In this document: positions 17,768-26,226 of the stretch, in pieces
Layout of the letters: each line of letters opens with the position of its first letter
How positions within the stretch are numbered: the stretch's first letter is position 1
NCBI RefSeq assembly: GCF_018614575.1
Contig: NZ_JAGGOJ010000008.1
Span: forward strand, 186,001-250,000
Direction: 5' to 3'
Length of the DNA: 64,000 bases
From: Streptomyces sp. ISL-10
GTDB lineage: Bacteria; Actinomycetota; Actinomycetes; Streptomycetales; Streptomycetaceae
Translations under genes and position numbers: made by a program
Notes under the pieces: model-generated
Told to the model about the DNA's origin: nothing
Seen by the model: the letters and a program-made list of their open reading frames with translations, nothing else
Databases searched by the model: none

Positions 17768-18814
17768 TCACGTCCGGCGCGGCATTTCCGGGCCGGGCAG
17801 GCGCTGCGGGCGCAGCAGCACCTTTCCGGTCTTCGGGTCGCCGCCGCCGACCAGGGCTATGGCCTCGTCGAACCGCTCCAGCGGGTACTCGTGCGTGATG
17901 AGCGCGGCCGGGTCGATCAGCCCGAGACCGAAGGCCCGCACCGCGTCCGACCAGGCGGACGACGGCGCGCCGAAGACGCTGCGGATCTCCAGCTGGCTCA
18001 GGGACAGATGCACCGGGTCGATGCCGGTCGCGCCCGGCGTGAACATCCCGGTGAGCATCACCCGGCCGCCCCTGCGGGCCAGCAGGCAGGACGAGGCCGC
18101 CGCGGACGGTGCTCCGGCGGTCTCCACAACCAGGTCGAAGCGGCCGCACACGGACGCGGCCTCTTCGGGGTGCAGCGCCCGGCTCGCGCCGAATCGCAGC
18201 GCCTGCTCGCCGCGTGCGGTACGCGGGTCGATCACGGTCAGCTCGCCGGGCGACGACGCGGCGAGGAACTGCACCGCGAGCAGACCGAGCGTGCCCGCGC
18301 CGACCACGGCGATCCGCTCCCCGGGGCAAGGCCGCCCGGCCCGGACCGCGGCGGCGACCACCGCGGCCGGCTCCAGCAGGGCGGCCGCCCTCAGATCCGC
18401 GTCGTCGCGCAGCGGATGCAGCAGCCGCGCCGGCAGCACCACATGGTCGGCGAACGCGCCCGGCTCGGTGAACCCCGTCTCGGCGTACTCGCCGTCGCAC
18501 AGGCTCGTCTCAGCGCACCGGCAGCGTTCGCAGGCACCGCACGCCCTGAACCCCTCGGCGACGGCCGGGCGTCCGGTGAGTGCGGGATCCACGCCCTCGC
18601 CAACCGCCTGCACGGTCCCGGACCACTCGTGCCCGGGGACCACCGGGTAGCGGACGAACGCCGCGTCGCGGCGACCGTCGTACACCTCGCGGTCGCTCAT
18701 GCAGATCCCGGCCGCGGCGACGCGGACCAGGACCTCACCGGGGCCCGGCACCGGAACCTCCCGGTGCACTAGGCGGTGGGTGCCGGGCCGCTCGACGACC
18801 AGACTGCGGCTCAC
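17768..18814 (-). CDS. Zinc-dependent alcohol/sugar dehydrogenase (MDR family)
   Basis: 348-residue medium-chain dehydrogenase. The catalytic-zinc segment is GHEWSG; four structural-zinc cysteines are spaced as CGACERCRCAETSLC; the Rossmann turn is GAGTLGLLAV. It would oxidise a sugar or polyol with NAD(P). GTG 18814 overlaps the dehydratase stop (GTGA), so the start is fixed by coupling rather than by the ATG further upstream. With the lactonase and dehydratase in this locus it fits the first step of a non-phosphorylative oxidative sugar pathway. Confidence 0.9.
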   Translation of the reverse strand: MSRSLVVERPGTHRLVHREVPVPGPGEVLVRVAAAGICMSDREVYDGRRDAAFVRYPVVPGHEWSGTVQAVGEGVDPALTGRPAVAEGFRACGACERCRCAETSLCDGEYAETGFTEPGAFADHVVLPARLLHPLRDDADLRAAALLEPAAVVAAAVRAGRPCPGERIAVVGAGTLGLLAVQFLAASSPGELTVIDPRTARGEQALRFGASRALHPEEAASVCGRFDLVVETAGAPSAAASSCLLARRGGRVMLTGMFTPGATGIDPVHLSLSQLEIRSVFGAPSSAWSDAVRAFGLGLIDPAALITHEYPLERFDEAIALVGGGDPKTGKVLLRPQRLPGPEMPRRT

Positions 18815-19965
18815 CTCGGCGCCCTCTGTTCCCATCCCTCGGCCCAGAGGTCGAAGCGGGCCTTCTGCTGCGGGAATTCGGCTGCGGCGGCCACATCCAG
18901 CTCGACCCCCAGACCCGGGGCGTGCGACACCTCGAAGCACCCGGTCTCGGGGTCGACCTGCGGCGCGCCCTTGACCACCTTCTTGATGTCCGCGTCGGCG
19001 AAGTCGTTGAAGTGCTCCAGGACCTTGAAGTTCGGGGTGCAGGCGGCGAGCTGGAGCGAGGCGGCGGTGAGCACCGAGCCGCCCACGTTGTGCGGAGCGA
19101 CCAGCATGCAGTGCGTCTCGGCGGTCGCCGCCAGCTTGCGAGTCTCCAGGATGCCGCCGATGTGCCCGAGGTCCGGCTGGATGATGTCGGCCGCCTGCGA
19201 CTCGAACAGCTCGCGGAATTCGATCCGGTCGTGGATCCGCTCACCCGTGGCGATCGGCAGGTCCACCTTCTTTGCGACCTTGGCGAGCGCCTTGAGGTTC
19301 TCCGGAGGCACCGGCTCCTCCAGCCAGGCGGGCTGGAAGGGCGCCATCTCGCGGGCCAGCCGCACCGCAGTGGCCGGACTGAACCGGCCGTGCATCTCCA
19401 GCATGAGCTCGACGTCCGGGCCGATGGCGTCGCGCACGGCCTCGATCAACGACACGGCGTACCGCGTCCGTTCGTGGTCCAGCTCGAAGTGTCCCGTGCC
19501 GAACGGGTCGATCTTCAGCGCGCGGTAGCCGCGTGCGACGACCTCGCCGGCGGCCTTGTGATACGCCTCGGGGGTGCGCTCCGCGGTGTACCAGCCGTTG
19601 GCGTACGCCTTGACCCGGTCGGTCACCCTGCCGCCGAGCAACTGCCAGATGGGCACGCCCAGCGCCTTGCCCTTGATGTCCCAGCAGGCCATCTCGACCA
19701 CCGCGACGCCGGACATGACGATTTCACCCGCCCGGCCGTAGTCGCCGTACTTCATCCGCCGCACGAGGTCCTCGACCGCGAAGGGGTCGGACCCGGCGAC
19801 GTGGTTCGCCTCCGCCTCGCGGAGGTACCCGATCAGCGCGTCGGTGTGACCGAGCATGCGGGTCTCGCCGACGCCGGTGAGCCCCTCGTCGGTGTGGACC
19901 AGTGCATAGGTGAGGTTGCGCCAGGGAGTCCCGACGACATGAGTGCTGATTCCCGTGATGCGCAC
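18811..19965 (-). CDS. Mandelate racemase/enolase-superfamily sugar-acid dehydratase
   Basis: 384-residue enolase-superfamily enzyme. The catalytic lysine is in ALKIDPFG; metal ligands are expected at ELMLEMHGRF, WLEEPVPPEN and TGERIHDR; the late His is in APHNVGGS. The opening RITGISTHVVGTPWRNLTY resembles galactonate-dehydratase-like members. It should remove water from an aldonate to give a 2-keto-3-deoxy acid. GTG 19965 is chosen because GAGGGG lies 8 bases upstream and it matches the family N-terminus; an ATG at 20001 would overlap the putative operator. It is the first gene of the minus-strand operon. Confidence 0.9.
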   Translation of the reverse strand: MRITGISTHVVGTPWRNLTYALVHTDEGLTGVGETRMLGHTDALIGYLREAEANHVAGSDPFAVEDLVRRMKYGDYGRAGEIVMSGVAVVEMACWDIKGKALGVPIWQLLGGRVTDRVKAYANGWYTAERTPEAYHKAAGEVVARGYRALKIDPFGTGHFELDHERTRYAVSLIEAVRDAIGPDVELMLEMHGRFSPATAVRLAREMAPFQPAWLEEPVPPENLKALAKVAKKVDLPIATGERIHDRIEFRELFESQAADIIQPDLGHIGGILETRKLAATAETHCMLVAPHNVGGSVLTAASLQLAACTPNFKVLEHFNDFADADIKKVVKGAPQVDPETGCFEVSHAPGLGVELDVAAAAEFPQQKARFDLWAEGWEQRAPR

Positions 19966-19983
19966 GGTGGTTGCCCCTCGAGT

Positions 19984-20152
19984 CGTTCGATATTTCGTCA
20001 TGCGTTCGAAATGGTGGCGTGACCGTAATCAGCATGTCCGTGGGGTGTCAATGGGTTGCGAGGCGACTGCCTCGGGCCGGGCCATTGCCTCGTCAACGAA
20101 GCTGTGGCTAGCCTACGTTCGTCATATCGGCCAATGGTCGGAGTTTCGAACG
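19984..20152. promoter_or_regulatory. Divergent promoter with repeated TTCGAA operator-like sites
   Basis: Between the dehydratase and IclR genes the nonamer CGTTCGAAA occurs at 20003-20011 and in inverted orientation at 20144-20152; a related CGTTCGATA is at 19984-19992. The right copy abuts the RBS of the IclR gene and the left copies lie just upstream of the dehydratase start. This is a good candidate for autoregulation and repression of the sugar operon by the adjacent IclR protein (inference). Confidence 0.45.
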
Positions 20153-20168
20153 GAGAGTGGGTGACGCC

Positions 20169-20939
20169 ATGGGACGTCTTGTCCCCGCGGTGACGAGGGC
20201 CTTCGACATACTCGAGCTGTTCCTCGAGGGCGACGCAACCCTCTCGGCACCGGATGTCACGCGCAAGCTCCAACTGCCCCGCACCACGGTCCACGAGCTG
20301 CTCACCACACTCGTCGCTCGCTCGTACCTCGCCACCGTGCCCGAGCAGCCCGGCCGCTACCGCCTCGGCGTACGTGCCTATCAGCTGGGCAGTCGTTACG
20401 CCGAACAGCTCGACCTGGCGGCGGAGGGCGGACGGGTCGCCCGCGAGGTCGCCGAGACCTGCGACGAGACCGTCCACGTCGCGATTCTCGAGGGCACGGA
20501 CGTCATCTACATCGCCAAGGTGGACTCCACCCACGCCGTCCGCATGGTCTCCGCCGCCGGCCGCCGCCTCCCCGCACACTGCACGTCCGTCGGCAAGATG
20601 CTGCTCGCCTCACTCCCGGCCGACGAGCTCGACACCCGCATCACGGGCCGCGACCTGGTCGCGATGACCCCGGACAGCCTGACCGATCCCGACGAGCTGC
20701 GAGCGGCGCTCGCCGAGATCCGGGGACGCGGCATCGCCGTCGAGCACCGCGAGTCCAACCCGGACGTCAGTTGTGTCGCCGCACCGGTGTGCGACAGCGC
20801 GGGCCGGGTCGTCGCCGCCCTGTCCATCTCCGTCCCCATGATCCGGTGGAGCGAGGAGCGCGAGGCCGAGCTCGCCGAGCTCGCCGCCAAGGGCGCCCGG
20901 GACCTGTCCGTACGCCTCGGCCACCGGGGCGGGCGGTGA
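20169..20939 (+). CDS. IclR-family transcriptional regulator
   Basis: 256-residue regulator. Residues 1-65 form the winged helix-turn-helix (RAFDILELFLEG, LSAPDVTRKLQLPRTTVHEL); the rest is the IclR effector domain with RLGVRAYQLGS, GTDVIYIAKVDS and AHCTSVGKMLLAS. These proteins usually repress an adjacent catabolic operon until a pathway intermediate binds. It is divergent from the dehydratase operon and coupled to the lactonase by a GTGA overlap. A GTG at 20157 is an alternative start, but GGAGAG at 20152-20157 would then overlap it. Confidence 0.93.
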   Translation: MGRLVPAVTRAFDILELFLEGDATLSAPDVTRKLQLPRTTVHELLTTLVARSYLATVPEQPGRYRLGVRAYQLGSRYAEQLDLAAEGGRVAREVAETCDETVHVAILEGTDVIYIAKVDSTHAVRMVSAAGRRLPAHCTSVGKMLLASLPADELDTRITGRDLVAMTPDSLTDPDELRAALAEIRGRGIAVEHRESNPDVSCVAAPVCDSAGRVVAALSISVPMIRWSEEREAELAELAAKGARDLSVRLGHRGGR

Positions 20940-21781
20940 GAGTCGACGTCGCGGTACGGGAGTGCGCCGCTCTCGGCGAAGGCCCCACCTGGGACGCCTC
21001 CAACCGGCGGCTGATCTGGGTGGACATCCTGGCCTCCCGGATCCACACCTACGAGCCGGCGAACGGCCGCCGCACGGTGATGGGCACCGGACAGCACGTC
21101 GGGGCGGCGAAACCGCGGGCCCGCGGGGGACTGGTGGTCAACCTCCGGGACGGCATCGGCCTGTACGACACCGACGGCGCCTTCACCTGGCTGCTGCGCG
21201 ACCCGCTGCCCGGCCGGCGCGGCAACGATGCGGCCGTCGCCCCGGACGGGGCGCTGTGGGCGGGCACCATGCGTGACGACGAGGCGCCCGGCGGCGGAAG
21301 CCTCTCCCGCGTGACACCCGACGGGACCGTGACCGAGGTGTTCGGTGGCGTGGCCGTGAGCAATGGCACCGGGTGGAGCCCGGACGGCACCCTCATGTAC
21401 TACATCGACAGCCCGACCCGGCGGATCGACGTCTGCCGCATGTCGGGCGAACACATCGTCGACCGGCGGGCGTTCGCCACCGTCGAACCGGGCGCCGGCT
21501 TCCCCGACGGTCTCACCGTCGATGCCGCCGGCTGCGTCTGGGTCGCGCTCTGGGACGGCGGCCAGGTGCGCAGATACACCCCCGACGGGCGCCTGGACCG
21601 CACCCTCGCACTGCCGGTACGCCGTCCCACCGCGTGCGCCTTCGGCGGCCCCGGGCTGCGCGATCTGTACGTCACCACGGCCCGTACCGGTCTCGGCCGC
21701 CACCCGCATCCGCTCTCGGGTTCGCTGCTGGTGGTGCCGGACGCGGGGGAGGGGACGGCGCCGCCCGCGTTCAGGGGCTGA
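20936..21781 (+). CDS. SMP-30/gluconolactonase-family lactonase
   Basis: 281-residue six-bladed beta-propeller of the SMP-30/regucalcin family. Divalent-metal ligands are recognisable as Glu in GEGPTWD, Asn in SNGTGWSPDG and Asp in FPDGLTVD, with the substrate-site block GNDAAVAPDGALWAGTM. It opens aldonolactones made by the locus dehydrogenase to the acids used by the dehydratase. The start overlaps the IclR stop (GTGA), tying regulator and enzyme to one transcript. Confidence 0.92.
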   Translation: MRVDVAVRECAALGEGPTWDASNRRLIWVDILASRIHTYEPANGRRTVMGTGQHVGAAKPRARGGLVVNLRDGIGLYDTDGAFTWLLRDPLPGRRGNDAAVAPDGALWAGTMRDDEAPGGGSLSRVTPDGTVTEVFGGVAVSNGTGWSPDGTLMYYIDSPTRRIDVCRMSGEHIVDRRAFATVEPGAGFPDGLTVDAAGCVWVALWDGGQVRRYTPDGRLDRTLALPVRRPTACAFGGPGLRDLYVTTARTGLGRHPHPLSGSLLVVPDAGEGTAPPAFRG

Positions 21782-21785
21782 GCGT

Positions 21786-21817
21786 CGCGGACACGCGGCC
21801 CCCCGAACGTGTCCGCG
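21786..21817 (+). terminator. Stem-loop after the lactonase gene
   Basis: Perfect 10-base arms (21786-21795 and 21808-21817) around a 12-base loop start 4 bases after the lactonase stop codon. As usual in Streptomyces there is no T-run. Confidence 0.55.
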
Positions 21818-21872
21818 GCGCAGGGCCGGTGGGCGGCGGGTACGCGGCCGGTACACCGCCGCCGCGGGGCGG

Positions 21873-22607
21873 TCAGCCGGTGGGCGCCTGATAGAGGCCG
21901 CGGCCGGCCCGGTGGGCACGGGAGGTGGCGACAAGGCGATCGAGTGTGCTGCGCACGGTGTTGATGGCACCCGCGCTCTCGTCCCGGCCGAGAGCTGCGG
22001 CAACGTCCCGGGCCCGCAGCGGTGTGTCCGCCCGCTTGGACAGGACGGCGATGACCTGCTCGGTCAGACCGCCCGTGTCCTGGACGGCCGCCTCAGCCTT
22101 CTTACGCGGTGCGGCGGCCTGCTTGCTCTGCCCGGTCTTCGTGGAGCGCTTCTTGGCCGGGCGGCGCGTGGACGCCTGCGGGGTGGCGGCCTTGGGCGCG
22201 GCCTTCTTCCTCGCACGGCCAGTCGCCTTGCGGGGCTTGGGCGGAGTGCCCTGTGCCACCTCGGCGTCCGGCACGGCCGCAGCGGCGGACCCGGCCACCG
22301 GCGCGGATTCCTCGGCGGGCGCCGGCGCGGGTGCCTGAGCGGGCTCCTGCACCTCGGAAGTGCCGGGTGCCGCGGCGGTCTCGACCGTCAGGGCATCGCC
22401 CTGCGGCTCGGCGGCACGCGGCCGCGGCAGGCTGGTGGCGGCCAGCGCGCTGAGCGCGGACAGGGCGCTGCGCACGGATTCCACCCGCTCGGACACCACG
22501 GCCAGTTCCTTCTGGAGCGCCTGCTGATGCTCTTCGAGGCGAGGAAGTTCCGCCTGGAGCAGCGCGGTTGTTGCTTCGATGCTGTCCGTGCCGGACGTTG
22601 TTGTCAT
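21873..22607 (-). CDS. Histone H1-like Lys/Ala-rich protein with winged-helix end
   Basis: 244 residues in three parts. Residues about 10-60 are a likely coiled coil (LLQAELPRLEEHQQALQKEL). Residues about 65-180 are low-complexity Ala/Pro/Lys with histone-H1-type runs (RKATGRARKKAAPKAA, RRPAKKRSTKTG). The last 60 residues look like a winged helix (GGLTEQVIAVLSKR, INTVRSTLDRLVATSRAHR). It probably binds DNA as a nucleoid-associated or regulatory protein; no defined target. It is monocistronic as far as can be seen and read from ATG 22607. Confidence 0.75.
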   Translation of the reverse strand: MTTTSGTDSIEATTALLQAELPRLEEHQQALQKELAVVSERVESVRSALSALSALAATSLPRPRAAEPQGDALTVETAAAPGTSEVQEPAQAPAPAPAEESAPVAGSAAAAVPDAEVAQGTPPKPRKATGRARKKAAPKAATPQASTRRPAKKRSTKTGQSKQAAAPRKKAEAAVQDTGGLTEQVIAVLSKRADTPLRARDVAAALGRDESAGAINTVRSTLDRLVATSRAHRAGRGLYQAPTG

Positions 22608-22966
22608 GGGTGCGCTCCTGAGGGGCCGGGGGGCGAGCGGTCGGTTGTTGTGATGCAGGGTACGGCCGATGCACGGCGACGGTCACCTCTCCGCGACCGG
22701 ATCACACCTCACACCGGGCGACCGCACACCTGCACCACCGCCTCAATCGCGGCTCGCCGAACCCCGCTTCACCACCGATTCCGCACCGCCGACACGAGCT
22801 GCACACACTCCCTCGGTGGCACCACTGCCTGCGCCGAGATGACTCTCCCTTCACCCGTAAGCGTGGACCGAGACAGCCGGAATCGACCCGACGCAGGGGA
22901 GTTCGCCGGGTCGACGCCGTCCGACGTGTCGTGCTTCGGTCGTGGGGAAATGCGCGGAGCGGTGAC
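22608..22966. other. Intergenic region without a recognised gene
   Basis: 359 bases between two minus-strand genes. No reading frame with convincing start, RBS or similarity; it should contain the promoter of the H1-like gene and the end of the CBS-gene transcript. Confidence 0.4.
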
Positions 22967-23401
22967 TCAGCTGGTCGCGTAGACGTTGGTCGCGAACTCC
23001 GCGATCTGCTCGTCGCTGAGATTCTTCGCGACATCATGCTCCGAGATCATGCCCACCAGACGGTGGCCGCCCGCGACGTCGATGACCGGCAGGCGCTTGA
23101 TGTGATGCGTCTCCATGACGTTCAGGACCTCGTTGACGTCCGCCGCGGCGTCGATCCAGTGCAGGGTCCCGCCGAGCGATCCGGCCTGGACGGTCGCCGG
23201 GTCGATTCCCTCGGCGCAGCATGTGACCACGATGTCGCGGTCGGTCACCAGGCCGATGAGCCTGTTGTTGTCACCGCAGATGGGCAGGCATCCGACGTTC
23301 AGATCCCGCATCATCCTCGCCGCGTTGTGCAGCGATTCGTGTGCACCTACACATTGCACACCGCCCGTCATGATGTCGCGGGCTCGCAGCTGGTCGGCCA
23401 T
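22967..23401 (-). CDS. CBS-domain pair protein
   Basis: 144-residue protein made only of two CBS motifs ([11 protein letters not shown] through VTDRDIVV, and [17 protein letters not shown] through GMISEHDVA). Such proteins bind adenosine nucleotides and sense energy state or hypoxia. GGGAGGAATC precedes ATG 23401. It is divergent from dnaK (about 170 bases apart), and a close paralogue occurs at 32663-33079; the two share RDIMTGG/REIMTGG starts and the LPICG(D/T)(N/D)N core. Confidence 0.88.
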   Translation of the reverse strand: MADQLRARDIMTGGVQCVGAHESLHNAARMMRDLNVGCLPICGDNNRLIGLVTDRDIVVTCCAEGIDPATVQAGSLGGTLHWIDAAADVNEVLNVMETHHIKRLPVIDVAGGHRLVGMISEHDVAKNLSDEQIAEFATNVYATS

Positions 23402-23570
23402 GATTCCTCCCGGTTCTGTCAGCGGGGTGGGCCCATACTTAGATGACACCATGTCCGGCCCGCACGTGCTGGACGAGCCCGTTGCCGAGGTCGCCGGGGC
23501 GCACTTGACTTGGCTTCGCTCGCGGCTTACGCAGGAATCACCGACAGGTTGGGTCTCCGAGGAGGCTGCG

Positions 23571-25451
23571 ATGACACGAGCAGTGGGCATCGACTTGGGA
23601 ACGACGAATTCCGTGGTCTGCGTGCTGGAAGGCGGTGAGCCGACGGTCGTCACCAACACCGAGGGTGCCAGGACCACCCCGTCGGTGGTGGCGTTCGCCA
23701 AGAACGGCGACGTGCTGGTCGGTGAGCTGGCCAAGCGGCAGGCCGTGACCAACGTGGAACGCACCGCGAGGTCCGTCAAACGGCACATGGGCGAGAGCGA
23801 CTGGCGCTTCCCGCAGTCCGGCGACATCGACGGCAAGCGGTACACCGCCCAGGAGATCTCGGCACGCGTGCTGCAAAAGCTCAAGCGGGATGCCGAGGCG
23901 TATCTCGGGGAGGACGTCACCGACGCGGTGATCACCGTTCCGGCGTACTTCAACGACTCGCAGCGCACCGCCACGAAGGAGGCGGGGCAGATCGCGGGCC
24001 TGAACGTCCTGCGGATCATCAACGAACCGACATCCGCCGCACTCGCCTACGGCCTGGACAAGGAGAACGACCAGACGATCCTCGTCTTCGACCTCGGTGG
24101 CGGAACCTTCGACGTCTCGCTGTTGGAGATCGGAGAGGGCCTGGTCGAGGTGAAGGCCACCAACGGCGACACACACCTCGGTGGCGACGACTGGGACGAG
24201 CGGATCGTCGACCACCTGGTGAAGCAGTTCAAGAACGGCTACGGCGTGGACCTGTCCAAGGACAAGATGGCGCTGCAACGGCTCCGTGAGTCGGCCGAGC
24301 GGGCCAAGATCGAGCTGTCGTCCTCGACCGAGACGACGATCAACCTGCCCTACATCACGGCTTCCGCCGAGGGCCCGCTGCACCTGGACGAGAAGCTCAC
24401 ACGCGCCCAGTTCCAGCAGCTGACCGCGGATCTGCTGGAGCGCTGCAAGGGGCCCTTCCACAACGCGGTCAAGGATGCCGGGATCAAACTCTCGGACATC
24501 CACCATGTGATCCTCGTCGGCGGCTCGACGCGCATGCCGGCGGTGACGGCCCTGGTCAAGGAGCTGACCGGAAAGGACCCGCACAAGGGGGTGAACCCGG
24601 ACGAGGTCGTCGCCATCGGCGCCTCGCTCCAGGCGGGTGTCCTCAAGGGTGAGGTCAAGGACGTCCTGCTCCTCGACGTGACCCCGCTGTCCCTGGGCAT
24701 CGAGACCAAGGGCGGCATCATGACCAAGCTGATCGAGCGCAACACCACGATCCCGACCAAGCGGTCCGAGATCTTCACCACGGCCGAGGACAACCAGTCG
24801 TCGGTGCAGATCCAGGTCTACCAGGGCGAGCGCGAGATCGCGGCGTACAACAAGAAGCTCGGGATGTTCGAGCTGACCGGTCTGCCGCCGGCCCCGCGCG
24901 GTGTCCCGCAGATCGAGGTCTCCTTCGACATCGACGCCAACGGCATCATGCACGTGACCGCGAAGGACCTGGGCACGGGCAGGGAACAGAAGATGACCGT
25001 CACCGGCGGCTCCTCGCTGCCCAAGCAGGACATCGACCGCATGGTCCGCGATGCCGAGCAGTACGCGGACGAGGACCACCGCCGCCGCGAGGCCGCCGAG
25101 ACCCGCAACCAGGCCGAGAGCGTCGTCTACCAGACCGAGAAGCTCCTCACGGACAATCGCGACAAGATCCCCGAGGACGTACGGTCCGAGACGGAAGCCG
25201 CTCTGGCGGACGTCAAGGAATCGCTCAAGGGCGAGGACACCGCGGCGATCCGGACGGCGACCGACAAGGCCACCACGGTCGCGCAGAAGATCGGCAGCGC
25301 CCTCTACGCACAGGCACAGGCACAGGGCGACGGTGGCGGCGCGGGCGCGGCCGGCACCGGTACGGCCGGAGCCGAGTCCGCCCAGGGCGGGGAGGACGAC
25401 GTCGTCGATGCGGAGATCGTCGACGACGAGGCGAAGGGAGGCACCGGATGA
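23571..25451 (+). CDS. dnaK: Chaperone DnaK (Hsp70), second-copy type
   Basis: Full-length 626-residue Hsp70. The nucleotide-binding domain has [25 protein letters not shown] and [12 protein letters not shown]; the linker is [13 protein letters not shown]; the tail ends acidic ([13 protein letters not shown]). It refolds proteins with GrpE and a J-protein. GGAGG precedes ATG 23571. A TTGACT at 23505-23510 with a weak -10 (TACGCA at 23528) is a possible promoter; no HspR-type HAIR repeat is seen. GrpE follows with an ATGA overlap, but dnaJ and hspR, which complete the main Streptomyces operon, are missing here, suggesting an accessory copy under different control. Confidence 0.96.
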   Translation: MTRAVGIDLGTTNSVVCVLEGGEPTVVTNTEGARTTPSVVAFAKNGDVLVGELAKRQAVTNVERTARSVKRHMGESDWRFPQSGDIDGKRYTAQEISARVLQKLKRDAEAYLGEDVTDAVITVPAYFNDSQRTATKEAGQIAGLNVLRIINEPTSAALAYGLDKENDQTILVFDLGGGTFDVSLLEIGEGLVEVKATNGDTHLGGDDWDERIVDHLVKQFKNGYGVDLSKDKMALQRLRESAERAKIELSSSTETTINLPYITASAEGPLHLDEKLTRAQFQQLTADLLERCKGPFHNAVKDAGIKLSDIHHVILVGGSTRMPAVTALVKELTGKDPHKGVNPDEVVAIGASLQAGVLKGEVKDVLLLDVTPLSLGIETKGGIMTKLIERNTTIPTKRSEIFTTAEDNQSSVQIQVYQGEREIAAYNKKLGMFELTGLPPAPRGVPQIEVSFDIDANGIMHVTAKDLGTGREQKMTVTGGSSLPKQDIDRMVRDAEQYADEDHRRREAAETRNQAESVVYQTEKLLTDNRDKIPEDVRSETEAALADVKESLKGEDTAAIRTATDKATTVAQKIGSALYAQAQAQGDGGGAGAAGTGTAGAESAQGGEDDVVDAEIVDDEAKGGTG

Positions 25452-26092
25452 ACCGGGAGCCCCGCTTCGGGACCGGCCCGGACAGGCGGCCGCCGGTGAT
25501 CGTCCACGACAGGCGCAGGATCAACCCGTTGACCCTCCAGTCGCGCCGCCCCCAAGCCGAGGACCGTGGCGAGTCCGCTCCCCACGGTCCGGCGGCAGGA
25601 CAGCCGCACCCGCAGAGCGACGCCGGCTCCCCGACGGAGGCCGCGCAGTTGCGGGCCATGGTCGCGGCGTTGACCGCCGATCTCCAGCGGGTGAAGGCGG
25701 AATACGACAACTATCGCAAGCGGGTGCAGCGCGACCGGCTGGCGATACGGGAGATAGCCGTGGCCAATGTCCTCGCTGCCCTGCTCCCGGTGCTCGACGC
25801 CGTCGAAGCGGCACGCGGGCAGCGGGACGGCGACGGTGCGGAAGCGGTTGCCGACCTGCTCGGCGACCGGTTGGCCGGGCTGGGCCTGCGGACGATCGGC
25901 GCGGTGGGGGAGCCCTTCGACCCCAGGGCGCACGAAGCGCTCACATACACCCCGTCCGATGACGCGGCTCAGGCCGTCTGCACGGCGGTGCTGCGCCACG
26001 GCTACCGGGTCGGTGACCAGCTCCTGCGCCCGGCCCAGGTGTCCGTCACCGGCCCGCCCGCGGGCGAGGAGAGGGCCGGGGCCGTCGGGTGA
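25448..26092 (+). CDS. grpE: GrpE-like nucleotide exchange factor
   Basis: 214-residue GrpE homologue: disordered basic N-terminus, coiled coil ([20 protein letters not shown], the hallmark YxNYRKR segment) and C-terminal beta domain with [16 protein letters not shown]. It releases ADP from DnaK. The ATG overlaps the dnaK stop by 4 bases. A strong hairpin lies 100 bases downstream. Confidence 0.93.
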   Translation: MNREPRFGTGPDRRPPVIVHDRRRINPLTLQSRRPQAEDRGESAPHGPAAGQPHPQSDAGSPTEAAQLRAMVAALTADLQRVKAEYDNYRKRVQRDRLAIREIAVANVLAALLPVLDAVEAARGQRDGDGAEAVADLLGDRLAGLGLRTIGAVGEPFDPRAHEALTYTPSDDAAQAVCTAVLRHGYRVGDQLLRPAQVSVTGPPAGEERAGAVG

Positions 26093-26192
26093 CGCCACCG
26101 AGAAGAGCACGAGTGCGCGGTCCGGAGGCGCGGGTGTCGGCGGAGCCGTGGGGGTGGGCTCGGCCGGAGGCCGCCTTCCCCCGGGGGGCGTG

Positions 26193-26226
26193 CGACGGAA
26201 GCCGGTGCTTTCACCGGCTTCCGTCG
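26193..26226. terminator. Strong bidirectional terminator hairpin
   Basis: Perfect 15-base arms (26193-26207 and 26212-26226) with a CTTT loop. It ends the dnaK-grpE transcript from the left. The stop codon of the convergent oxidase gene (26211-26213) lies inside it, so the right arm is coding DNA. Confidence 0.75.

Noticed and set aside
16704..18500. 598-residue fusion reaching from the U32-like gene into the dehydrogenase
   Set aside because: The upstream part is out of frame with the dehydrogenase, and GTG 17672 has a good RBS.
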